Assembly (NCBI GenBank): GCA_002683655.1
Contig: NYTS01000048.1
Coordinates: forward strand, 2,385-42,343
Source: Deltaproteobacteria bacterium
Lineage (GTDB): Bacteria; SAR324; NAC60-12
DNA: 39,959 nt
Direction: 5' to 3'
Positions 28,768 to 37,631 of the stretch are shown here, piece by piece; positions within the stretch are counted from its first letter, which is position 1, and each line of letters starts with the position of its first letter. The position numbers were made by a program, and so were the translations under genes. Under the pieces are notes generated by a model. That model saw nothing but the letters and a program-made list of their open reading frames with translations, was not told where the DNA came from and did no database searches.

Positions 28768-30023
28768 ACACCAGTGAGCTAACTACGATTTCTGTAGAAG
28801 AGTTGAAACCGGTTCATCTGCCAGGAGCAATTATTCCAGCTCCACCCGAAGACTCAGACACCTCGATCATGCGCATCGAAATCGGTCCAGCTCACCCAGC
28901 AATGCACGGCATCGTGCGTCTGACTACCTACTTGGATGGTGAGCAGATTGTTGGAATGGTGCCAGAAATCGGCTACCTGCACAGGGGCTTTGAGAAAGAG
29001 TCTGAGAATTCCAAGTGGATTCAGGTCATTCCTTACACAGATCGCCTCAATTATGTTTCACCGGTGCTCAACAACATCGGCTACTCAATGGCTGTTGAGA
29101 AGTTATTCGGTGTTGAAATTCCAAGGAGAGCACAGTTTGCCCGGGTGATCATGGGCGAAATTTCCCGCATCACTGATCATCTCACCTGTCTTGCCGCCTG
29201 CGCGATGGAAGTCGGCGGATTCACCTTCTTCCTCTGGTTCATCAAGGCACGGGAATATCTCTACGAACTGAACGAACAGGTCACTGGTGGGAGAGTTACT
29301 ATCAACTGGACTCGCTTTGGTGGCAATAGCACCGATTTCCCAGATGGCTTTCTAAAGGAAGTGGAAGTCCGGCTCGAAAAAGTTCGAGAGGTGATTGAAG
29401 AGGGAGATCAACTCGTCACTCGCAACAAGATCTTCATCGACCGCATGAAGAACATTGGTGTCCTCTCCAAAGAAAAAGCGATTTCCTACGGCTTCACGGG
29501 CCCGTTGCTGCGCGCCTGCGGAGTACCCTACGACATCCGTCGAGCAGATCCACACCTTGTCTACGATGAACTGGATTTCGAAATTCCTATTGGAGAAGTC
29601 GGTGATTCCTATGACCGCTTCCTGGTCCGGATGGAAGAGATGCGGCAAAGCATATCGATCATCGAACAAGCTATCGACAAGATCCCTTACGGACCGGTGA
29701 TGACACGTGAACGGTACTTGGGCTATCCGGACAAGAAAGAAGTTTATGGTAGCATTGAGGGATTGATCGATCACTTCAAGATGGTGATGGAAGGTCACCA
29801 TCCACCGGCTGGAGAAGTCTACCAACCCATCGAAGGGGGCAATGGAGAACTAGGCTTCTATCTCGTCTCCGATGGTTCTGGTGATCCAGTAAAATGTCGT
29901 GTCCGTCCACCCTGTTTCAACTATGTTCAAGCCATGCCCGAGTTGGCTCTCGGACACTACGTCGCAGATATCGTCGCAATTTTTGGTTCCATCAACATGA
30001 TCGGTGGAGAACTCGACCGCTGA
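28764..30023 (+). CDS. nuoD: NADH-quinone oxidoreductase subunit D
   Basis: IGPAHPAMHGIVRLTTYLDGEQIVGMVPEIGYLHRGFEK and C-terminal YVADIVAIFGSINMIGGELDR. Confidence 0.97.
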   Translation: MNTSELTTISVEELKPVHLPGAIIPAPPEDSDTSIMRIEIGPAHPAMHGIVRLTTYLDGEQIVGMVPEIGYLHRGFEKESENSKWIQVIPYTDRLNYVSPVLNNIGYSMAVEKLFGVEIPRRAQFARVIMGEISRITDHLTCLAACAMEVGGFTFFLWFIKAREYLYELNEQVTGGRVTINWTRFGGNSTDFPDGFLKEVEVRLEKVREVIEEGDQLVTRNKIFIDRMKNIGVLSKEKAISYGFTGPLLRACGVPYDIRRADPHLVYDELDFEIPIGEVGDSYDRFLVRMEEMRQSISIIEQAIDKIPYGPVMTRERYLGYPDKKEVYGSIEGLIDHFKMVMEGHHPPAGEVYQPIEGGNGELGFYLVSDGSGDPVKCRVRPPCFNYVQAMPELALGHYVADIVAIFGSINMIGGELDR

Positions 30024-30038
30024 GTCAACTGGGAAACC

Positions 30039-31109
30039 ATGCAACTTGTTCTAGAATTTCTAGCCCTGCCGTTTGTGCAGGATGTGTTGAAAATCCTCTT
30101 CATCCTGCTGCTCTTTGCGATGCCCTTGGGTACATTCATGACCCTGATGGAACGCAAGTGGAGTGCTGCCGTTCAGGATCGAATCGGCCCCAACCGTGCG
30201 AACATTGGATCGTACCGAGGGCGAGGCCTACTTCATATTGCTGCTGATGCACTGAAGTCAATTTTCAAAGAAGATCTGATTCCTAAGGGTGCTGATAAAT
30301 TTCTCTATACAATCGCGCCCTTCTTCAGCTTCATGTCAGCGGTAGCGGTCTTTGCCATCATCCCGATTGCTGGTCCCATCGGTGATTTCAAATTTCAGGT
30401 CACCGACGTACAGCCTGGACTTCTCTTTATCTTTGCCATCACATCCCTGGGTGTCTACGGTGCTGTGCTGGCAGGAGCATCCTCTAACAGCAAGTTCGCC
30501 CTTTTTGGTGGAACACGGGCTTCAGCCCAAATGATCTCCTACGAGGTCTTTCTGGGGCTTTCGCTGATGGGACTGTTCATGGTCTACGGATCCACACAGG
30601 TCAGTGCAATCGTTGAAGGCCAGGGAGAACACTGGTTCGGTCTGATTCCCAAGTGGGGTGTCTTCACACAACCCCTGGGATTTGTGGTTTTCTTTACGGC
30701 CTTGATTGCAGAAACCAAGCGAGCACCTTTTGATGCCCCAGAGGGAGAATCCGAGATTGTTGCTGGATATTTTGTTGAGTACTCTGGAATGCGCTGGTCG
30801 TCTTTCATGCTTGCGGAATACATTGCCATTGTTGGAGTTGCTGCTCTGATCACGACCCTATTCTTCGGTGGCTACCAGGTGCCTTGGCTCTATCACTGGG
30901 AATCCGCACCACAGTGGCTAGTGACCCTGCTCCAATTTGGCAAGTTCGCCAGTTTCACCTTCATTTTCTGCTGGTTCCAGATTCAAATCCGTTGGACAGT
31001 ACCAAAGTTCCGCTTTGATCAGACAATGGCCCTGGGTTGGAAAAAATTACTCCCGGTTGCCTTGCTAAACACCGTGGTCACGGCAATCATCATCGTGGCC
31101 CTAGCTTGA
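30039..31109 (+). CDS. nuoH: NADH-quinone oxidoreductase subunit H
   Basis: TLMERKWSAAVQDRIGPNRANIGSYRGRGLLHIAADALKSIFKED; FTALIAETKRAPFDAPEGESEIVAGYFVEYSGM. Confidence 0.97.
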   Translation: MQLVLEFLALPFVQDVLKILFILLLFAMPLGTFMTLMERKWSAAVQDRIGPNRANIGSYRGRGLLHIAADALKSIFKEDLIPKGADKFLYTIAPFFSFMSAVAVFAIIPIAGPIGDFKFQVTDVQPGLLFIFAITSLGVYGAVLAGASSNSKFALFGGTRASAQMISYEVFLGLSLMGLFMVYGSTQVSAIVEGQGEHWFGLIPKWGVFTQPLGFVVFFTALIAETKRAPFDAPEGESEIVAGYFVEYSGMRWSSFMLAEYIAIVGVAALITTLFFGGYQVPWLYHWESAPQWLVTLLQFGKFASFTFIFCWFQIQIRWTVPKFRFDQTMALGWKKLLPVALLNTVVTAIIIVALA

Positions 31110-31134
31110 TTTCTTTTCTCCTCGTGAGCCTGAT

Positions 31135-31713
31135 ATGAAGTTTAAGGTCAAGAAAGTAGATCGTAGCGAAGGACTCAGGGAAGCCCTCTACATTCCTGGC
31201 ATTGCTGTTGGACTGAAACACACGATGCGTCACTTCTTCCGCAACATCGTCGGTAAAAAAGACGTTGTGACGATTCAGTATCCAGAAGAAGAGCGACCAG
31301 TTTCTCAACGCTGGCGAGGCCGACACCGGCTTACCCGTCGTGATGATGGCTTCCTCAAGTGTGTTGCTTGCTACATGTGTGAGACAGTTTGTCCAGCAAA
31401 GTGCATCCATATTGAAGCTGGAGAGCACCCAGACTTTTCGGTTGAGAAATATCCGGTTCGTTTTGATATCGATGAGTTGCGCTGCGTCTTCTGTGGCCTA
31501 TGTGTGGAAGCCTGTCCTAAGGAGGCAATCCGGATGGATACGGGTGTAATCGGGATGGCCTATCACTCACGGGAATCATTCAACTTTACGCGTGACTTGC
31601 TCCGTGACACCTACACTCCCAACGAAAAGACTAAATATACCGACGCTGACTTGCCTAAGCCTCTGGATCAACAGAGTGCCCTCCCCAATTCGCGTGGAAT
31701 CCCAGCACCCTAA
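31135..31713 (+). CDS. nuoI: NADH-quinone oxidoreductase subunit I
   Basis: Two 4Fe-4S motifs CVACYMCETVCP and CVFCGLCVEACP in NuoI context. Confidence 0.96.
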   Translation: MKFKVKKVDRSEGLREALYIPGIAVGLKHTMRHFFRNIVGKKDVVTIQYPEEERPVSQRWRGRHRLTRRDDGFLKCVACYMCETVCPAKCIHIEAGEHPDFSVEKYPVRFDIDELRCVFCGLCVEACPKEAIRMDTGVIGMAYHSRESFNFTRDLLRDTYTPNEKTKYTDADLPKPLDQQSALPNSRGIPAP

Positions 31714-31725
31714 TCGCAATCGGTC

Positions 31726-33327
31726 TTGGAAAGCCACGAGTCCTTCAGTCCAGCAGAGCAACTCCAGCTTGCGCCTTACGTAACGAACACCGAACGCCCG
31801 GTGTTCGTGCTGACCAATCTTCCCGAAGTCATCAAGGGAGCACTCTTTTCCCGCTATTCTCGCTCCACACTAGGTCTCCGTACTTTACTGCTGCGAGAAT
31901 TTCTACAAAATGATGAGGCTGGATTTCAAGCTCCTTCCACTTCCCAAGATTCTCGGCTGGCACTGACCAAGGCCCAGTCCTTTTATGATCGCATTCTTGA
32001 CGGCTACGGAGATGACTCCATTGGTGAATTAGGAGGTGCTCACCTGGCACTGGAACAGGTTTCCATTTTAGCAACCAAGGTACTGGAGGACGCAAGGATT
32101 GGTGGTTCGCCATTGGAGAAATCTACCCGCTATGTCAGCTTCGCCCAGCAGGTCAATGGAGACTTCCAATTTTACAAAGACCCACGGGTGCTTGCTTCTA
32201 CTCACGCAGAACTCTATCTGGAAACAAACCGAGAGCTTTTTCGCACCTATGCTGAGCTGATTGAACCGGTTAGAGACTATCTGCGCAAGGTCTTGCCACC
32301 CGAACCTGATCAACCACAAGCTGCCTATGAACGTTCGATTCGGGCACGAGGATTTGACCTGCTGCGTGGCCTGTTACCAGCCTCAACACTGACAAACATG
32401 GGCGTCTTTGGGAATGGACGCTTCTTTGAAGGACTACTGATTCGCCTCCGCTTACAGACCTTGCAGGAACTTCAGGATCTGGCCAGTGCCGCTGAGCTGG
32501 AGCTACAGCAAGTCGTTCCCTCTTTCATTCGGCGGGCAGATCTAACCCATCGACACTTCTGCAGCCAACTGAATTTCCAGCAGCAAAGCCAGAACTTTTT
32601 CAACCGCTGGGTACCACGAACACTAGAGTCATCAACTCCCCAGAGCGCCAGCGTTGAACTGCTGAGCTACGATCCAGAAGCAGAGATCGAGGTGCTGGCA
32701 GCTCTATTCTACGAAAACAGTGCGTTGTCCTTTGCCCAAGCCAGGGAGAATGTGTGCGGGATGTCGGACCAAGCACGAGAGCACCTGTTGCGCCAATGGG
32801 CAGAATTACGCGAGCACCGACGCCACAAGCTAGGTCGTGCCCTGGAGCATGCAAGCTACACCTTCGACATCGTTGGGGATTATGGCTCCTACCGAGATCT
32901 ACACCGACATCGAATATTGACTCAGGAACGGCAGCGACTGACTACCCGACTTGGCTATACAGTCCCAAAATCATTGATTGATGCAGGACTGGAAAGTCCA
33001 GTGAGGAAGGTTCTGGAGAAAGCAGATAGTGCATTTGAAGTGTTGGAGGGAGAATTTCCACAAGAAGCACAATATGTGGTGCCGATGGCGTATCAGCTAC
33101 GCTGGTCGTTGAGGATCAACCTGCGCTCCTTGATGTGGCTGGTGGAGTTACGAACTACTCCGCAGGGGCATGAAAATTATCGTTGGTTGGCTCAACAAAT
33201 GTTCCAGCGAGTACACGAGGTTCAGCCGCGATTAGCCCAACTGATGCGCTTCGTGAATCTGGAAGATTACCCACTGGGTCGTTTGGCAGCAGAGGTGAAA
33301 CAGGAACTACGCAAGCAGTCTTCCTAG
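31726..33327 (+). CDS. Tandem ThyX-like (FAD-dependent thymidylate synthase family) protein
   Basis: 533 aa; DSIGELGGAHLALEQVSILATKVLEDARIGGSPLEKSTRYVSF in the N half and SYRDLHRHRILTQERQRLTTRLGY in the C half. Functional assignment uncertain. Confidence 0.7.
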   Translation: MESHESFSPAEQLQLAPYVTNTERPVFVLTNLPEVIKGALFSRYSRSTLGLRTLLLREFLQNDEAGFQAPSTSQDSRLALTKAQSFYDRILDGYGDDSIGELGGAHLALEQVSILATKVLEDARIGGSPLEKSTRYVSFAQQVNGDFQFYKDPRVLASTHAELYLETNRELFRTYAELIEPVRDYLRKVLPPEPDQPQAAYERSIRARGFDLLRGLLPASTLTNMGVFGNGRFFEGLLIRLRLQTLQELQDLASAAELELQQVVPSFIRRADLTHRHFCSQLNFQQQSQNFFNRWVPRTLESSTPQSASVELLSYDPEAEIEVLAALFYENSALSFAQARENVCGMSDQAREHLLRQWAELREHRRHKLGRALEHASYTFDIVGDYGSYRDLHRHRILTQERQRLTTRLGYTVPKSLIDAGLESPVRKVLEKADSAFEVLEGEFPQEAQYVVPMAYQLRWSLRINLRSLMWLVELRTTPQGHENYRWLAQQMFQRVHEVQPRLAQLMRFVNLEDYPLGRLAAEVKQELRKQSS

Positions 33328-33980
33328 CGCATACCCTCTGCACACTTGAGTACCTGGACCGAGATCAGTGCTGGCTGCACGCCAAGGAGCTTACCAATTT
33401 CCACTGTACAGCGTCCCTCGATTCCCGGATGCCGCACCTTGGGTGATTTTTCAGCTCGGTATTCTTCGACCCACTCCTGCCATAAGGGTACTTCCAGCGT
33501 CATTTTTTCAAGCAAGGCGAAGCGGTCTCGGTTGCTCCCCCAATCCTCGATCTGGACTTCCACATAGTAACGCAGATCCTGGGGAGATTCGAAGCTGATC
33601 TCTTCTTCCTTATCAGGTTCAGGCAAGATCACTGGCACTTCTGGTCGTTGTTCATCAGGCAGATTCCAGCCTAGACGCTCAACCACTTCTCGGTAAGTTT
33701 CCTGCAGCATCAGTGGTTCCAGCAAATCTTCTGTTGCCAATGAAGGCTCTGGATCAGGTTGCAGTTCTTCCTGCAGCAAGGCACTCTGCTGAAAGACATA
33801 TTTCATTTCCGTACAGAGTGCACGGATGTATTCCACGGTCAGTTGATCCAGTTCCTTGAGAGCTTGATGGCGCTCTTGTGGACGTTGCAGGCGGCGCACA
33901 TCGACATGTAGTTCGTCAATTCGGCGCTTCAGTCGAGTGCGGTTCAAATCATCAGACAACGGCATTCCTATCCTCCCCAC
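33324..33980 (-). CDS. Hypothetical protein with coiled-coil segment
   Basis: 218-aa ORF with charged composition and no strong overlapping alternative; 4-nt convergent overlap with the upstream gene. Confidence 0.65.
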   Translation of the reverse strand: MGRIGMPLSDDLNRTRLKRRIDELHVDVRRLQRPQERHQALKELDQLTVEYIRALCTEMKYVFQQSALLQEELQPDPEPSLATEDLLEPLMLQETYREVVERLGWNLPDEQRPEVPVILPEPDKEEEISFESPQDLRYYVEVQIEDWGSNRDRFALLEKMTLEVPLWQEWVEEYRAEKSPKVRHPGIEGRCTVEIGKLLGVQPALISVQVLKCAEGMR

Positions 33981-34011
33981 AAAAAATCACGTTAGCGGAG
34001 CTTTTCAACCG

Positions 34012-35028
34012 ATGCCCCTTTGCAAAAATCATCACGAATTTCTCCAAACAGTTCAACTTCTGTTAGCCCTGATCATCATTGGTTCTCTGCTTAGCTGGAC
34101 TACCCTAGCGGCTGAAGAAAGCAAAAACCCAATCTCAATCGAGGGACAGGTCCAAGTTCCCCAGGGAGTTTCCCTCTCCGAAGGCCTGGATGTAGTACTG
34201 ATCAAATTCGTACTTGATCCTAGCGGCGAAGTCGTACCCGCTGGTCCAGTTGGACGAACCAAGACCGACGATATAGGTCGCTTTCGCTTCGAGGACCCTC
34301 CCCGGGATGACCGAGCCGGATACCGTCTGGGAACTCGATTTGAAGGAAACCTCTATAGCTCCGAGGTTTTCTTCATGCGTCCGGGACAACAACCGATTAC
34401 TGTGGACATCCGTCTACCGTCCACCAGCTTCGTTACCAGCGCACTGGTCTTCAGTGAGTCTTCGTTGTTCTTCGAGTCCAATATTGATCAACTTGTCGTC
34501 ACGGAGGTCATCAGCGTCCAGAATCCGACCGAGGACAATATTCTCAGCACCCAATCTCCCTTGTTGATGGAACTACCGAACGCACATGAGAACTTTCGTG
34601 TTCTCGAAGACGGTCCGGAAACCTATCAACAGGAGGGAAATCAATTGCGCTGGACTCGTGGCTTTCCACCAGGAGACACACAACTGCTCTTCCAATACAC
34701 CATTCCTGTTTTTCTGGGCAGTCACTTGCTCCAGAAGCGCTACGCTCATCCACTGGATCGGGTCAGCGTCTTCACTCCAGTCAAACGTTTGGATGTGAAT
34801 TCTTCCCAATTGACCTTCCAGGGGAATCAAACCTTCGGTGATGTCAACTTTCTGGCGTGGAGGGCACAAGCCAGTGATGCCAGCCTGTTGGAGATCAGGA
34901 TTTCCAATATCCCGGTGGACTCTCACAACTATGCTTTTGTTAGCTTGGCTGTCTTCCTGACGTTGCTGCTGGCGGTTGGTTGGTTCTTCTGGCGTCGAAT
35001 GCCTAGAACCGGGTTGGTTCAAAAATAG
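34012..35028 (+). CDS. Exported protein with C-terminal TM (carboxypeptidase-regulatory-like / Ig-like fold suspected)
   Basis: Signal peptide VQLLLALIIIGSLLSWTTLAAEE, beta-rich body, C-terminal TM NYAFVSLAVFLTLLLAVGWFFWRRM. Start trimmed to ATG 34012. Confidence 0.65.
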   Translation: MPLCKNHHEFLQTVQLLLALIIIGSLLSWTTLAAEESKNPISIEGQVQVPQGVSLSEGLDVVLIKFVLDPSGEVVPAGPVGRTKTDDIGRFRFEDPPRDDRAGYRLGTRFEGNLYSSEVFFMRPGQQPITVDIRLPSTSFVTSALVFSESSLFFESNIDQLVVTEVISVQNPTEDNILSTQSPLLMELPNAHENFRVLEDGPETYQQEGNQLRWTRGFPPGDTQLLFQYTIPVFLGSHLLQKRYAHPLDRVSVFTPVKRLDVNSSQLTFQGNQTFGDVNFLAWRAQASDASLLEIRISNIPVDSHNYAFVSLAVFLTLLLAVGWFFWRRMPRTGLVQK

Positions 35029-35186
35029 TTAAATAAAGCCTGCGTTGGGTGGCAGGAACGATAAATTCGGCGCAATTCCCGAGGATCTGCCGAATTCAGG
35101 GCCTCTTCATAGGGGATCTGGTAGTACCGTTCCACCATCTTTCGAAACCTCAACACGCTATTGTGACTGTCAAAAATAAAACTCAT
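35019..35186 (-). CDS. Small hypothetical protein (55 aa)
   Basis: MSFIFDSHNSVLRFRKMVERYYQIPYEEALNSADPRELRRIYRSCHPTQALFNYF; AGG-rich RBS (ggaggttgtcttATG on the minus strand). Confidence 0.55.
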   Translation of the reverse strand: MSFIFDSHNSVLRFRKMVERYYQIPYEEALNSADPRELRRIYRSCHPTQALFNYF

Positions 35187-35239
35187 AAGACAACCTCCAA
35201 AGAAAAATAAAGCACGTTCTCTTCCACTCCTCAAAAATC

Positions 35240-36847
35240 ATGCCAACTCCTGAACCATCACCCTCTACAAACCATACTCGCGGAAGGTCTATTGTCCTGC
35301 TCTTACTAGTGATTTTCCTGCTCTTGCCATGGCTTGGACTGATCGGACTGGGCTTGCTCTGGCTGGAAGAACGTCAGTGGCTTTGGTACGGCACCGGGGT
35401 GATTGGGGCAACCCTGTTGATTGGTGGAATTGGAGTCCGCTGGTCACTTCGTGGCTGGAAACCCAAATTGGTGACCAAGCTCTTTGCTGCACACTGGCCC
35501 CACGATACCCAGCCTCTCTGGGAGGCCATCCAACAGCGAGCCCGTCAGGCCACCCAGCATCCAGAGTTGCTACAACAGCCAGCTCATCTTCAGGAACAAC
35601 TCCTACAGGAAATTCAACGAGTCGCCTCTCACTTTCACCAGGATTCCTCTAAAGCTCTACTGGAAGTTCCTCTACCTGCACTGCTCCGTATTGTGGAACG
35701 GGCTGCGCTAGATCTCCGACGTGATTTGGAGACTCATCTGCCCGGAGCCCACTTGCTGACGATCCACGATCTATTGCGCACTCGACGACTATATCTGCTG
35801 GGTAGTGACCTCTACGCACTTTACCGGGCTCTCTCCTTCGGATTGGCACCACAGGCGGCAATTTTACGAGAAATCCAGGGCTGGTTCAGCAGTGAACTAT
35901 TGAAGGCTTCCCGGCAGGAAGTATCTGGTTGGTTGCTGGAGGCATTGTTCGAACGCGTCGGTTACTATGCCATTGAATTGTACAGTGGCTCGGTGATGAT
36001 CGAAAAAGCGGATTTACAGCAATATCGTAGCTCCACGAGTACAGCGGACCTGCAACAACAGCAATCCCATACTGAGTCGCTGAATCGAGAACCCTTACGT
36101 ATCCTGATCCTCGGACAGGTCAACTCCGGCAAATCGAGTCTGGTCAATGCGATGTTTGGCAAGTTGCAGGCAGCAACCGATGTGCTTCCGGTGGAGCAAG
36201 GCCTGACTCCCTACCTGCTGGAACAAGATGAACTCCCCCAGGCGCTTGTGCTAGACTCTGCTGGCTTTGGTCTACATGCAGATGAAAAACTACCCAAGGC
36301 CTGGTGGAAAGCGGCTCGCAGTTCCGATGTGCTACTCTGGGTCTGTGCAGCCAATCAGGCCGCTCGGCAGGCTGATAAACGATTACTCGACCAACTCCGT
36401 GAAGAATTCCGCCAAGCCAACCTACCCTCTCCCGTTCTGTTCGTGGTTCTGAGCAAAATCGACCTGCTCCGTCCCCTTCGTGAATGGGAACCACCCTACG
36501 ACATCGAACAAGCCCTGCGTCCCAAGGCCCATTTGATTCGTCAAGCCCTAGAAGCCGTCGCCCAGGACCTGGAAGCACCGACAGAGAGCGTGATTCCAGT
36601 CTGTCTGGAGCACAGGAAAGTCTACAACGTTCAGGAAGCGCTGATTCCCAGTATCCTTGGAAGCCTGGAGGAATCACTGCGGCACAAGTACCTGCGTTGT
36701 CTGCCAGACCTACAGTCTCGTCAAAATTGGGAGCAAAGCTGGGAACAGGCACAAGAGGCTGGACGCCTAGTTGCCAAGGGAGGATTACGACTGGTGCGTC
36801 GTGCTGCCCACAAGGTCAGCGAGTGGGAAGAGCGCATCAGTCGCTAG
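35240..36847 (+). CDS. Membrane-anchored Era/dynamin-like GTPase
   Basis: Two N-terminal TM helices; ILILGQVNSGKSSLVNAMFG (G1), ALVLDSAGFG (G3), FVVLSKIDLL (G4). Confidence 0.82.
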   Translation: MPTPEPSPSTNHTRGRSIVLLLLVIFLLLPWLGLIGLGLLWLEERQWLWYGTGVIGATLLIGGIGVRWSLRGWKPKLVTKLFAAHWPHDTQPLWEAIQQRARQATQHPELLQQPAHLQEQLLQEIQRVASHFHQDSSKALLEVPLPALLRIVERAALDLRRDLETHLPGAHLLTIHDLLRTRRLYLLGSDLYALYRALSFGLAPQAAILREIQGWFSSELLKASRQEVSGWLLEALFERVGYYAIELYSGSVMIEKADLQQYRSSTSTADLQQQQSHTESLNREPLRILILGQVNSGKSSLVNAMFGKLQAATDVLPVEQGLTPYLLEQDELPQALVLDSAGFGLHADEKLPKAWWKAARSSDVLLWVCAANQAARQADKRLLDQLREEFRQANLPSPVLFVVLSKIDLLRPLREWEPPYDIEQALRPKAHLIRQALEAVAQDLEAPTESVIPVCLEHRKVYNVQEALIPSILGSLEESLRHKYLRCLPDLQSRQNWEQSWEQAQEAGRLVAKGGLRLVRRAAHKVSEWEERISR

Positions 36848-36856
36848 TGATTCAAC

Positions 36857-37042
36857 TCAGAGGGTCTCACAGTTGCGGTGGGAACCATCACAGAACGGTT
36901 TCTTGTTGGAGAGTCCACAGCGACAGAGAGCCACTGTGCCTTCTTTTTCAATTTCGTTTCCTTCGGAATCCACCACAATGACTTTGTAGCCCTTGATCAT
37001 GTAAGGGCCCTTGGCTGACATCTGAATGCGTATTTCTTCCAT
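36857..37042 (-). CDS. CDGSH iron-sulfur domain protein
   Basis: VALCRCGLSNKKPFCDGSH matches the CxCx2(S/T)x3PxCDGxH motif. Confidence 0.92.
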   Translation of the reverse strand: MEEIRIQMSAKGPYMIKGYKVIVVDSEGNEIEKEGTVALCRCGLSNKKPFCDGSHRNCETL

Positions 37043-37204
37043 TATTCCTCTGAGGATGGGTTGTTTGTGTCCAGCGGCAACTGGATACCGCTTCTTCCAG
37101 TTTGACCAAATTGGATAAAATTCCTAGTCCAGAAATATTCTTCACGAAAATCTTGCATTCTCAAACAGAATATTGAATTGTGATCAGCCTTCGCTCAAAT
37201 CGTT

Positions 37205-37270
37205 GTTATCACGACTAAAAACGTTACTGATAACATCAGGTTGGGGAGAAGTTGGTTCTCCAATCTGATG
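37205..37270 (+). promoter_or_regulatory. Two abutting hairpins in the leader of the polyamine cluster
   Basis: HP1: GTTATCA (37205-37211) / TGATAAC (37228-37234). HP2: CATCAGGTTGGGGAGAA (37234-37250), GTTGG loop, TTCTCCAATCTGATG (37256-37270), a 15-bp stem with one G-U pair and a 2-nt GG bulge. Confidence 0.6.
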
Positions 37271-37292
37271 ATTCACCCATGCTGGAGCAGTT

Positions 37293-37577
37293 ATGGATCC
37301 CGAAAAACAGTGCCAGAGCAATGCGGAAAGGCAACGCACCTACCGGCTCAAGCTGCGAAAGAAGGGATTAGAGAGAGTGGAAATCAAACTATCGAAGGAG
37401 AGCAAGCAACTCCTCAAGAAGCTTTGTCGTGATTTTGACATGAATCGGCACCAGCTCGTTCAGCGTTTGCTGGTTCGTGCGGCGGTTGCCGAGCGCAGCG
37501 CCCCGGAGTGGCTCCGTAGTGAGAAGAAACTCCCAGCCGGCCTGCACGCCTCTGAAATACCACCACCCGCTACCTAG
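37293..37577 (+). CDS. Small basic protein, possible ribbon-helix-helix regulator
   Basis: AERQRTYRLKLRKKGLERVEIKLSKESKQLLKKLCRDFDMNRHQLVQRLLVRA: short strand followed by two helices, basic. Confidence 0.55.
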   Translation: MDPEKQCQSNAERQRTYRLKLRKKGLERVEIKLSKESKQLLKKLCRDFDMNRHQLVQRLLVRAAVAERSAPEWLRSEKKLPAGLHASEIPPPAT

Positions 37578-37631
37578 CCGTAGCGGAATGTGGAGAAAAT
37601 ATTCCGAACCCCCTGACTGAAAGGAGTTTCC

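Noticed and set aside
29352-29825. 157-aa minus-strand ORF inside nuoD
   Set aside because: Shadow ORF of nuoD, which is unambiguous.
35034-35060. cctgc-gttgggtg-gcagg hairpin as terminator
   Set aside because: Five-base stem with no T-tract; not supported as an intrinsic terminator.
36144-36752. 202-aa minus-strand ORF inside the GTPase gene
   Set aside because: Antisense shadow of the GTPase; low-complexity Arg/Pro-rich composition.
37241-37432. 63-aa ORF overlapping the hairpins and the RHH-like gene
   Set aside because: Lies in another frame over the leader hairpin and the better-supported 37293 ORF.
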